Source: Halichondria panicea (Eukaryota; Porifera; Demospongiae; Suberitida; Halichondriidae). From it: a stretch of 64,000 nucleotides of DNA. Location: NCBI RefSeq assembly GCF_963675165.1, contig NC_087392.1, positions 1,255,001 to 1,319,000 on the forward strand, written 5' to 3'. A program made the position numbers and the translations under genes. A model generated the notes under the pieces. It saw only the letters and a program-made list of their open reading frames with translations, had not been told where the DNA came from and ran no database searches. Positions 27,581-38,229 of the stretch are shown in pieces. The first letter of the stretch is position 1, and the number at the start of each line of letters is the position of its first letter.

Positions 27581-30539
27581 ATGGCTTCAACGATTCGCAG
27601 TGAGGAGGACACTAAGGAGTTCTTTGACTCTCCAGAAGAGCTGGAGACTAAGGTCTCCCAGCTGGCTGACTGGATCAGGCAGAGCAAACACTTCATTGTG
27701 TTCACTGTAAGACAGCTAGCTTGCTGAGGTCTAGCTAGCTAGCTAGCTAGATTTCTTGGGTGGTGTAGTCATGTATTTTTATATACACGCAACTTTTTTC
27801 TTTCTTGCAGGGAGCAGGAATCAGTACTTCAGCTGGAAGTAAGTTATCGATCGATCTACATCTACCAATTCATATAATTATCTCTCTATTTCAGTTCCAG
27901 ATTTCCGTAGCGGAATAAATACTAAACTGGAAACAGGTACTAGCTATGGGATTATGCTGTTGCATTGATTGATGCCCTTGTGTTTCTCCATGCAGGACCG
28001 GGTGCATGGGAGCTACGAGCTAAAGGCATCGGACGGGACATTAGGAAGCACAAAACAACATCCGTCACCAAGGCAATCCCCACACCAACGCACATGTCGT
28101 TTGTGCAGCTCATGGAGAAGGGAATTCTGCATGCTGTAGTCAGTCAAAACTGTGATGGCCTGCACAGGAGAAGTGGATTACCAACCTCCAGTGAGTCTCA
28201 GTAAACACAGCAATTATCTAATAATTGGTCACCTCTTCCAACAGGGTTGTATGAGCTCCATGGAAACAGTAATGTTGAGAAATGCAACAAATGCAAGAGA
28301 GAATATCTGCGGGATTTTAGGACACGAACAGCCATGGCTGTATACGGCCACAAGACAGGTGAGCTATTCCCGTTAATCAGCTCTTCTAAATTATTGTATA
28401 TATTTATGCTGCAGGTCGCAAGTGTGACGACCCTGCCTGTCGTGGTGACCTTGAAGACACGATTATCAACTTTGGAGAGAGCCTTCCTGTAGGTACGAAT
28501 GTGGGAGCCTGACCAATATCAAGAGTACATAATAGAGAGAGAGTAGTATCGAACATAGACATACTGTGCATCAGATGTGTGTGGAGAGTAACGTGACTCC
28601 CTGTATCTGTCATGTGTGATGTAATCATCAAATACGTCACGCGTACTTAGTTGTTCACAGTGCAAATTCCCAAGCCCATGACAGATACAGGAAGTCACGT
28701 ACAGGAAGTCACGTAGATTACATCACACACACTTAGATAGGTCAGTGTGCAAGCCCATGACAGATACATGAAGTCACGTTACTCTTCGCACGATGCACAG
28801 AATGCCTATACGCTCGATACTGTTCTCTCTCTGTTATATACTTTTGCCAATATCAAGAGTTTATGATAGAGAGAGAGTATCGAACGTAGGCATACTGTGT
28901 ATCAGATGTATGCGGAGAGTAACGTGACTTCCTGTATCTGTCACAAGCTTGGAATTTGCACACTGACCAATCCAAGCGTGGGTGATGTAATCTATCAACC
29001 CTTCCAAGTGTGGGTGATGTAATCTACTTGACATCACCCACACTTGGATTGGTCAGTGTGCAAATTCCAAGCTTGTGACAGATACAGGAAGTCACGTTAC
29101 TCTCCGCATACATCTGATGTACAGTATGCCTACGTTCGATACTCTCTCTCTATCATAAACTCTTGCCAATATTGAATGCCTTTATAACACGTAATATTTT
29201 GTTTGCTACAGTTACTCTAGAGGATAGTTTTGACCACTCAGAGAAAGCCGACATCTGTTTGGCCATGGGCTCGAGCCTCACTGTCACACCAGCTGCTAAC
29301 ATCCCGGAGGTACAAGCACATTTTCTGTGTCCCTTTTCTGTCTGTGCTCTAGAGATTTCTGACTAGTAACTATCTACATCTGCACTCTTACACTCTATAG
29401 AATGTGGGCCAGAGGAATATACTGGTGATAGTGAACCTACAGAGGACACCACTGGACCACCGAGCTGCCATGAGGATCAATGGGAAGTGTGATGATGTGA
29501 TGAAACTGCTCATGAGCAAGCTGGGGCTGGATATACCCGAGTTTAGGCTCAAGAGGTGACTGATCATTGTCTACATATTAAAGAAAAGGGTATATTTTAG
29601 ACCTACATGTATGTCACCATTTATGGAGATACATAATGTGAATACATAGGACAGTGTGTACACATCTCTATTTGCATTTTCCCAATAATCACACAAAACA
29701 ATCACAATCACCACATGGGATAATTGTGTCGATCACCACATGGGATAATTGTGTCAATCACCACATGGGATAATTGTGTCAATCACCACATGGGATAATT
29801 GTGTCAATCACCACATGGGATAATTGTGTTGATTGCCATGCAAGCATGAATCTTCATTAAGATGTACTTTTTTTTGTACAGACGAATTGTAATGACAGCT
29901 GGGAAGAAAGGAGACAAGTATGAGGTATAGTGACGTACAGTGGTTTAGTGGGAAGTGATTGTGTCACTCTCTCCGCATGATTCCAGGTGTGTGTGGAAGG
30001 GAGGGACCAAGAGGACCACCCGTTCTCGTTTCTCAAGTCTGTCACATTCAGTGGAGCTGGCCCGGACATCAGATGTGATCAAGAGCCCTACACAGTGCTG
30101 ACCAGAGCTGGTGCTGCCCTCCAGGTCAACATAGCCTTCCATTCTCACTATGGGGAGCCTCCTTTGATGTTGAAGTTTGATATAACTGGAGGTGAGCATA
30201 CCACCATGATAATAGAGTTCGTTGGTCTAATCTTACCAGAGACAGGTTATATAGTTTCGATCTCCGTATTTATTGTACATTATGCGTTATACCTAAGCTT
30301 CAATGACTATACTATGATGTCTTAGATCCCACTTGAGTGGTTTATATACTTGATGTAGCATGTGTTACTAGCCAATCACTTGATATATATGATCTTGCAC
30401 AAACCTTGCAGACGGATCAGTGACAGTGGATCTCCAGTACAACCCCTTCACTGGGATGTGGGCAGTTTCAAGGTCTGACGAGGTCAAAGGTGAAGTCGAG
30501 GATGTCGCTGAAAACCTAGCCAGTGTCAAAATTCAGTAA
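27581..30539 (+). CDS. SIRT7-like: SIRT7-like sirtuin, tandem copy 2
   Basis: The same eleven-exon structure: 27581-27706, 27811-27838, 27895-27936, 27996-28190, 28245-28358, 28415-28492, 29212-29309, 29401-29555, 29882-29924, 29987-30191, 30412-30539; 403 residues. NAD-binding GAGISTSAG, QNCDGLH, catalytic His in YELHGN and the zinc Cys pairs (CNKC, CDDPAC) are all kept, as is the C-terminal extension. It is closer to copy 3 than to copy 1, including a longer exon 9 (RIVMTAGKKGDKYE) and an ending in KIQ. Intron 6 is enlarged by two palindromic elements and intron 8 by a 25-bp minisatellite. No inactivating change is seen. Confidence 0.88.
28512..29171. mobile_element. two adjacent long-palindrome (foldback/MITE) elements in intron 6 of sirtuin copy 2
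   Basis: Element 1 (about 28512-28854) and element 2 (28847-29171) both start ccaatatcaagag and are near-perfect palindromes. In element 2 the arms (28855-29010 and 29028-29165) mirror each other through gagagagagtatcgaacg, gagagtaacgtgacttcctg, cttggaatttgcacac and ccaatccaag. They share one ccaatat junction. The matching intron of sirtuin copy 3 (32150-32220) is short and lacks both, so they are insertions. There is no ORF, so they must be non-autonomous. Confidence 0.85.
29708..29832 (+). repeat. 25-bp minisatellite, five units
   Basis: Five head-to-tail units of (a)atcaccacatgggataattgtgtc with single-base variants lie in intron 8 of sirtuin copy 2. Absent from the same intron of copy 3. 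Confidence 0.92.
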
Positions 30540-31238
30540 TCAATTTGTTTGTCATGTAGTGTATTAGCTGTACATGTAGCTTTCTTAATCACTTTTGGAA
30601 AACTTTTTTACTTTAATACACATTATTTTTTCAAGTTGTCCAAGGTTGCATTTACAACAACAACATTATTCAAGGAAACTGAAAGTGAAGCAAACCCGAG
30701 TGTGTAGATCTAGTTTAATTATTGGAGATTGATGACAAATGTGATGGGTATACTGTTACTTTGATAGAGTTGAAAAATGCATTCATTATTGTTAGATTAC
30801 AGGTTGTGGGATTGGGGGACTGCATGTATGCACGTAGGTCTTCTGAATGGAGTCGCTACTCAAATGGCACTGACCATGAGCAGTGTTGCTTTAATTACAA
30901 TGGCTCACCTTTTCTAACCTATCTGGCTATCAGAATCTGCAAAATGTTTGCACAGCATAATTATATAAAGGAAGTGTGTACACAAAGTCACCTGCTAAGC
31001 CCATAGTCATACAGTAACATACACTCTAGTATTATGATATTGATTGTGACCAGGATTCATGCACTCTTGTTGTGACTCACAGCTGCATGCTAAAAAGGGG
31101 TGGAGCTGGTTGTGCAGACTGCAGAGTAGCCTCCTTCACAAGCCGAGGCTAAACTACTGCAGAGCTGCAGCAAGTTTATGTTTATATGTGAGAGAGATTT
31201 ACAGTTCCAAGAGACAGTTCTCATAGTAGGGCATCAAT
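30540..31238. other. spacer between sirtuin copies 2 and 3
   Basis: 30540-30745 matches 33260-33525 downstream of copy 3. 30751-31010 matches part of the CAP-Gly gene (see separate entry). 31030-31238 resembles the upstream region of copy 2. The spacer is therefore a duplicate with an internal deletion, not unique sequence. Confidence 0.7.
30751..31010 (-). pseudogene. duplicated fragment of the CAP-Gly gene carrying a decayed copy of its 20-nt microexon
   Basis: This stretch aligns with 34255-34520 (gttactttg-tagagttg, ttgtgggattgggggactgc, cttctgaatggagtc, caatggctcaccttttctaacct, atcagaatctgcaaaatg). At 34423-34442 that sequence contains a microexon of the minus-strand CAP-Gly gene; here the microexon is split by extra bases (about 30911-30936) and no neighbouring exon survives. 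It marks the breakpoint of the sirtuin duplication, which carried part of the neighbouring gene. Confidence 0.75.
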
Positions 31239-33259
31239 ATGGCTTCAACAATTCGCAGTGAGGAGGACACTAAGGAGTTCTTTGATTCTCCAGAAGAGCT
31301 GGAGACTAAGGTCTCCCAGCTGGCTGACTGGGTCAGGCAGAGCAAACACTTTATTGTATTCACTGTAAGTCAGTAAAACAGCTAGCTTGCTGAGGTCTAG
31401 CTAGCTAGATTTCTTTGGTGGTGGTTTGTACAAAGTCATGTATATACTTTATACATGCATATTTCTTGCAGGGAGCAGGAATCAGTACTTCAGCTGGAAG
31501 TAAGTTATCAATTATTGATCTACATCTACTAATCATCTCTCTATTTCAGTTCCAGATTTCCGTAGTGGAATAAATACTAAACTGGAAACAGGTACTAGCT
31601 ATGGGATTATGCTGTTGCATTGATTGATGCCCTTGTGTTTCTCCATGCAGGGCCAGGTGCATGGGAGCTACAAGCTGCAGGCATCGAATGGGATGTTAGG
31701 AAGCACAAAACAACATCCGTCGCCAAGGCAATCCCCACACCAACGCACATGTCGTTTGTGCAGCTCATGGAGAAGGGAATCCTGCATGCTGTTGTCAGTC
31801 AGAACTGTGATGGCCTGCACAGGAGAAGTGGATTACCAACCTCCAGTGAGTCTCAGTAAACACGGCAATTATTTTATTAATTAATTATTGGACACCTCTT
31901 CCAACAGGGTTGTATGAGCTCCATGGAAACAGTAATGTTGAGAAATGCAACATATGCGAGAGAGAATATCTGCGGGATTTTAGGACATCAACAGGCATGG
32001 GTGGTATGTTCGGCCACAAGACAGGTGAGCTATTCCCGTTAATCATCTCTTCTCAATTATTTATGCTGCAGGTCGTATGTGTGACGACCTTGCCTGTCGT
32101 GGTGACCTTGAAGACACGATTATCAACTTTGGAGAGAGCCTTCCTGTAGGTACAAATGTGGGAGCCTGTGACCATCATTTTTCAATATCGTAACATGTAT
32201 ATTTTGTTTGCTATATACAGTCACTATAAAGGATAGTTTTGACCACTCAAAGAAAGCTGACCTCTGCCTGGCCATGGGCTCGAGCCTCACTGTCACACCA
32301 GCTGCTCTCATCCCACAGGTATAAACACACTGGAAATTTCTGACTAGTAACTATCTACGTCTATAGAATGTGGGCAAGAAGAATTTGCTGGTGATAGTGA
32401 ACCTACAGAGGACACCAATAGACCACCTAGCTGCCCTGAGGATCAATGGGAAGTGTGATGATGTGATGAAACTGCTCATGAGCAAGCTGGGGCTGGATAT
32501 ACCCGAGTTTAGGCTCAAGAGGTGACTGCATGAGCATTGTTTACAGTGAAAGTGCTTGGACCTGCATGTATTATATGTATATGTCACCATTAATACATAG
32601 GTGCATGTGTACATGCATGTATATTCCCAATACAATCACAATCAATATACATGTATATCAACACGTTATAATTATTACAGGAGTGTGAATATGAACTTTT
32701 ATTTTAAGATGTACTTCTTTTGTACAGACGAATTGTAATGACAGCTGGGAAGAAAGGAGACAAGTATGAGGTATAGTGACGTACAGTGGTTTAGTGTGAA
32801 GTGATTGTGTCACTCTCTCCGCATGATTCCAGGTGTGTGTGGAAGGGAGGGACCAAGAGGACCACCCGTTCTCGTTTCTCAAGTCTGTAACATTCAGTGG
32901 AGCTGATCCGGACATCAGATGTGATCAAGAGCCCTACACAGTGCTGACCAGAGCTGGTGCTGCCCTCCAGGTCAACATAGCCTTCCATTCTCACTATGGG
33001 GAGCCTCCTTTGATGTTGAAGTTTGATATAACTGAAGGTGAGCATTGTGATTCCATCATGATAATAGTCGGTTCATTGGTCTATCTTTTGCTACTAGCCA
33101 ATCATTATTTGCACAAACCACCACCTTGCAGACGGATCAGTGACAGTGGATCTCCAGTACAACCCCTTCACTGGGATGTGGGCAGTTTCAAGGTCTGACG
33201 AGGTCAAAGGTGAAGTCAAAGATGTCGCAGAAAAACTAGCCAGTGCCAAAATTCAGTAA
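31239..33259 (+). CDS. SIRT7-like: SIRT7-like sirtuin, tandem copy 3
   Basis: Eleven exons: 31239-31364, 31472-31499, 31550-31591, 31651-31845, 31908-32024, 32072-32149, 32221-32318, 32367-32521, 32728-32770, 32833-33037, 33132-33259; 404 residues. All NAD-binding and catalytic motifs remain (GAGISTSAG, QNCDGLH, YELHGN, GSSLTVTP). The zinc site keeps four Cys but is surrounded by changes (CNIC, CDDLAC), and the substrate-side loop differs from copy 2 (RTSTGMGGMFGH). The C-terminal extension is almost identical to copy 2. Introns are short and lack the elements found in copy 2, so this copy shows the simpler state. Confidence 0.88.
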
Positions 33260-33605
33260 TCAAATATTTGTTTGTCATACAGTGTGGCTATTAGTGTACA
33301 TGTAGCTTTCTTAATAACTTTTGAACACTCTTATGTTATATATATTTGGCAACTGTGAATTAAAGTTGAAACAACAATTATTATTGACTTGTAGCCAAGG
33401 TTGGATATGATTTGAAAACATTTACAGCAACAACATTAAATTTACAAGAAACTGAACTGAAAGTGAAACATAACGAGTGTGTAGCTTAATTATTGGAGAT
33501 TGATGACAAGTGTGCTGTAACCTATGATAATGCAATGCATGTGTGAAATCGATCATTAGAGCCCAGCCCAGAATTTGTGACAACGATCAGTTCAACTTTC
33601 CCAGC
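33260..33605. other. convergent region sirtuin copy 3 / CAP-Gly gene
   Basis: AT-rich 3' flanks. 33260-33525 is duplicated at 30540-30745. Confidence 0.5.
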
Positions 33606-34830
33606 TCATCTGTGCCGTCTCAGCTCTGTGTGTGCGTGTGAAGGATAATAGTAACTGAGAGTGTACACACACAAATACAAGAGTAGCTAGCTAGCTATAT
33701 AAAAAATAATTATAGTGGGGTTGTATAATTTCAAAGTAATACCGTACAAACTCGATTATAAGCGTATCTTTATTTTAAGCGCATATGCTCAACTACAGGT
33801 TTTTGTACTCCTTTTCTAATTTTGTGAAGGACATTAGGTAGAATCGATTCAGCTATCTATGTGCTAGCTAGCAGCTTGTGTAGTGCATGCATGGTACGCT
33901 AATAAGCCATTTTTTACGGTATGCATTTAGTAGCTGTTTGGTAGTGCTAACAATAATTACGGTATGTCTAGATCAGCGATTGCTTTCGGGGGGGGGAAAT
34001 GTTTTCTTTTCTGAAAGCCGGTGTGTGTGTGTGTGTGTGTGTACGTGAAGCTCACAGCTAGTTACCTTCCACATGTGCTCTGTTGAGTGCCATTATCTCA
34101 CTTTGATGTCTCTCCACCAACTCCTTGAGAGCTCCTTTCTGTTGCCTTTCCATCTGTAATAACACAAAATGTATTCATTGAGGAAACCTCATAACATGTT
34201 TACCTCAAAACCACATCACCAAACAGTAGCAAATTGAAACTTTATACTAGGCCAGGGAATGCTGTTACTTTGCTAGAGTTGCAAAATGCATTCTCAATAT
34301 ACTGTAAATCAGATTACAGGTTGTGGGATTGGGGGACTGCATGTATACATGTAGGTCTTCTGAATGGAGTCACTATACTCATATGGCACCACGAGCAGTG
34401 TTGCTTAATTACAATGGCTCACCTTTTCTAACCTGTCAGAATCTGCAAAATGTGTGCACAGCATAAGGAAATGTGTTGCTATTAGTGTACACAAAGTCAC
34501 CTGCTAATAAGTGTATCCAAACAAGCCCATACATGCATACATAACAACTGAAAACCTAAAAGCATTATCATTTTAATACACACACAGTTCCATTATTGCA
34601 TGCAGGCACTTCCACTAGTCTAGCAATTAGCATAGCTGGCTAGCCATCTGACTATTGTTCTAGGAAGGGAAATATGACCTTAGTAACCAACTGCCTGTTG
34701 TGGGTTGGGCAGAGTATAGTTAGGTAATAATAATCCTGTTATAGCTCAGACAAGACAACCATGGCACCACTATACTCACATTCTTTTCTCAGAGTATCTA
34801 ATTGAGTTTTGTTTGCCTTTTTCTGCAAAG

Positions 34831-34877
<47 letters not shown>

Positions 34878-37158
34878 GGAATTAAATGCGTGGGCGGGTG
34901 TGTGTACATCAGCTGACTTAGGTAGACCCTGAAAACAACATCACCATAGCTACACCCCATAAACAAACATACTGTTTAGCCTGTGTTGTTCCCTGAGCAC
35001 TGCCAGTACACCAGCCACTGTCACACCCTCCAACTGTAGCAGTCAAAACAACATATGAGTAGGAAACCTCATCAAAAGACAAAGATAAGATTCAAAGCTA
35101 GGCATTGTTGTAGCAAGAATCAAAAACAGTTTATAGAGCCTATGGCACAATAATTATGGATAGAAAAAAATGCATGCAAGAGCTTGTAGATTGAAAGATG
35201 ACAATGAGTATACATGAAACCTACGACGATATTACTAATTTAAAACATAATTATGGGACATAGCTGTAGCTATATATAAGAAAATGTGCAACTCACTGAG
35301 TGCTTGGGGTCTAGTAGCTGAGTCACCACACTGTCTGTCTCCTCTGTCTCAGAATGGTGTGAGGCTGTGTGCTGTGTGAGGGGGTGGGCCAGAGTGGCAG
35401 AGCCTGAGGGCCGATTCTTGTAACACTTGTTTGGTGTGGCAACAACCTCGGGAAATGCCATAGTCGCCTGGTTGTAGCTGGGATTCTTTAGCTCACTCTT
35501 GATCAGCAGGACAGGAGCAGACTCGAGACCACTTGTGTCCACCTTCTTGTTTACCTAGAGTGAGAGCAAGGTCATTATTATTTTGATTAGCAAGAACACA
35601 TAAAACAGTGGTTTAATTGTACACACATGATGCAACATACTTCACATTTCATATCACACGGGCTGAAACACATAGTTACCATAATCCCTGCCTTCCCGTT
35701 GATTGGTGTGTTGGGGCCGTTAGGTGTAGGAGTCTCCACAAAAGCCGTCTCCCCGACAGCCGGTGTTTTGACAGGATCGTCTGATTGGCTAGTATTGCTC
35801 CCCGAGTCGTCATCAGGTGAGGAGCACCCATCAGGAGTATGTTCATCACGTGTGCCGGGTGTTGACGTCTGGGGATACTTGATCACAGGGGTGGGGTCTT
35901 TAGAGGGGGCAGGCTGCTCTGGTACATTGACATCTGAGCAGCTGTTGACTCTCACTTTGCGAGACAATTTATCCTTTTTTGTCGAAGTGCTTTTACCACT
36001 AAATCCTCGCAGATCTCTCTCTGAGCTGGATTTCTTAGAGGGCATCTTTGGTGTTGTATTACCTCCACTCGCCTTACTGATATTGTCTGTGCTTCTGGCC
36101 TTTACCATTCCTCCTGACTTGAATGGAGGAAGTTTCTTTGTCTCTCTCGGCTCCTCTCGACTTACTCCCTTCGTAGCAAACGCTTTGAGGGGCTGACGAC
36201 GGTTGTTCGATGATGATTGAGTGCTGGTTTTGCTGCTGCGTTTTTGTACTGGAGCCGAGAGTCTGTTCACAATCTGCTGCTGCAGGGAGAGAGTGTTCAG
36301 TCCCTTCTGTGTGGCTGTCAGGGAACCTGTTTTAATCTCCCTGTCAACTGACGTGCTTCTGCTGCTGGGGGAACTGTTGGGCCGACTGCGACGTCCAAAA
36401 TCCATTTCAACTTTGTTGATGGGGACAAAAACACCATAGTTTGCATCACAGGTGAAATAACGAATTCCTTTGTAAGTGCCGTTGTTCTTGCCACTGGCAT
36501 TGTTCAGTTCCACTCCACACCACGTTCCCGTCGAGAATTCCGTCTCTCCGATGAATCGAAGGGTCCCATATTTGCTTTTTTTATCGGCAGATGAATAGTA
36601 GAGCACTCTCTTGCCGACATCTCTGAGTGTGGGTTGAACGGATATGTCTTTGTGAGTCCCTGAGCACTCTGAGTCACTGGTATCCGGTGAGACCTCGTCA
36701 ATGTGGTGAGCGAGCTGTGCAATACAACACACAATCAATCTTGTCAATAAATGGATTTTTAATGGATTTCAGAGTAGCTTTATACTCCCACTAATGGCTC
36801 TACAGGGTGTTAATAGACTGCAAAGACTTTGCAGACATCTGATCCCAATTTGCAAGTCCAGCTACAGTCTAGTCCAACAGCACTAGATCTAAGCAAGAGT
36901 ATATACTCTTGATCTAAGGTTACTCTACTTTTGATTAATAGGGCATAGATAGTCTAGTAGAGTAAAAATTTGTGCTGTTTTTGTGCTATAAAATACACAG
37001 AAAAGGACACAAACAAAAACTTCCTACTTCCTACAGCCAGCAAAAATAATAAAATAATATTTGGATATAGGCCTAGCTATGGATTTAGATGCTGAAGCGT
37101 TATGATTCATAGTTACAAACATAGTCTACGTACTTACTGGTAGTGCAAGCTCAGTCAT
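33606..37158 (-). CDS. CAP-Gly domain microtubule-binding protein (CLIP-like) with C-terminal coiled coil
   Basis: Eight coding exons (37138-37158, 35680-36714, 35297-35554, 34973-35033, 34780-34830, 34423-34442, 34066-34153, 33606-33625) give 517 residues. One CAP-Gly domain lies at residues ~38-108: GKRVLYYSS, FIGETEFSTGTWCGVELN, GKNNGTYKGIRYF and YGVFVPINKV. The GKNNG loop that grips EEY/F tails is conserved. A long basic Ser/Pro-rich region follows, then a short coiled coil (VLAVLREQHRLNTLQKK ... LKELVERHQSEIMALNR) ending ELRRHR. It most resembles CLIP-family CAP-Gly domains but has only one and a short rod, so a direct CLIP-170 name is not justified. It would bind microtubule ends or lattice. 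The 20-nt exon was placed because it alone joins the flanking coiled-coil exons in frame. Confidence 0.82.
33626..34065. other. last intron of the CAP-Gly gene with a (TG)n run
   Basis: 440 bases. A (GT)11-type run lies at 34021-34042, and a (G)8 homopolymer near 33990. No exon is visible on either strand. Confidence 0.5.
34832..34870 (+). repeat. (TG)n microsatellite directly upstream of a CAP-Gly gene 3' splice site
   Basis: About 20 TG units abut the exon at 34780-34830. Read on the minus strand, the (CA)n run ends in CAG, which serves as the 3' splice site. Confidence 0.85.
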
Positions 37159-37321
37159 GGTACGATCTCTCCTTGTCTTGCTCTAGCTAGCTCTCTCTTC
37201 AATGCTTCAATCCAATAACTCCACTGCGGTTCAAATTGGCTTGTTGCGGAAATGTAGAATAAATTACCACAAGATCCACCCCCTTTTCTAGCGCTAGCCA
37301 CCTCCAAATGTCTCACCTCCA
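37159..37321. promoter_or_regulatory. bidirectional upstream region CAP-Gly gene / epimerase-GT8 copy A
   Basis: Only 163 bases separate divergent start codons. No TATA box or other motif is called; promoter function is inferred from spacing. Copies B and C of the epimerase-GT8 gene have quite different upstream DNA. Confidence 0.4.
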
Positions 37322-38169
37322 ATGGCTGCTGACTGGCCTCTCCTGACCTTTAAGCTGCTTCTCCTGCTATGTGTGCCTTCCTGTGTCCTAGTGTGCACTC
37401 TCCTGGGCTTGCATTCTACGCAGACTGGTAAGTTTGCCTGGGAAACCACAAGTGTGCCTGCATGCACACACATTGCAATGCAGTGTTGGTTATTGTTATA
37501 ATTTGCCACTGAGCTTCTTCATTCCATTCCCATACACACATAACACAATTGCAGACTTCGTTCGTCCCAAGGTTCACTGCACCCCTATCCCCACGCACAC
37601 ACTCATCACACAGCCCCACTCGCAGCGGGTAGTCCTAGTAACGGGCGCTGCCGGATTTATTGGCTACCATATCAGCCGAGCCCTGGTTGACAACTGGAAG
37701 GCCACTGTAGTCGGTCTAGACCTATTCACAGACTATTACGACCCTCAACTCAAGCATGACCGTGCAAACGAGCTAATCAAGATAGGGGTCACCATTTACC
37801 GGGACGATGTCTGCGACGCTCAACTTTTACTGCATCTGTTTGAGAGATACCAGTTCACAGACGTCATCCACCTTGCAGCTCAAGCAGGGGTCAGGCACTC
37901 ACTCAAGGACCCGGTCAGTTACGTGCACAACAATATCCAGTGCTTTCAAGTTCTACTGGACACCCTGAAGCAATTCAATGTAAGTCACTGATAATAATTA
38001 GTGAGTGTGTGTATTTGAATATACAACAATGTTATTAGTGAGGATCACGTACAAACTGAGATTCCCTGGAAGGAAGCTATATAGTTGACATAAACAGTAA
38101 TTCTAGACGGCTTCAAATGTTAATATACTGCACATAACTGCATGTACACTAATCACACACACACACACG

Positions 38170-38229
<60 letters not shown>

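Noticed and set aside
35627-36439. Plus-strand frames of 189 and 72 codons
   Set aside because: Shadows of the CAP-Gly gene's large minus-strand exon.
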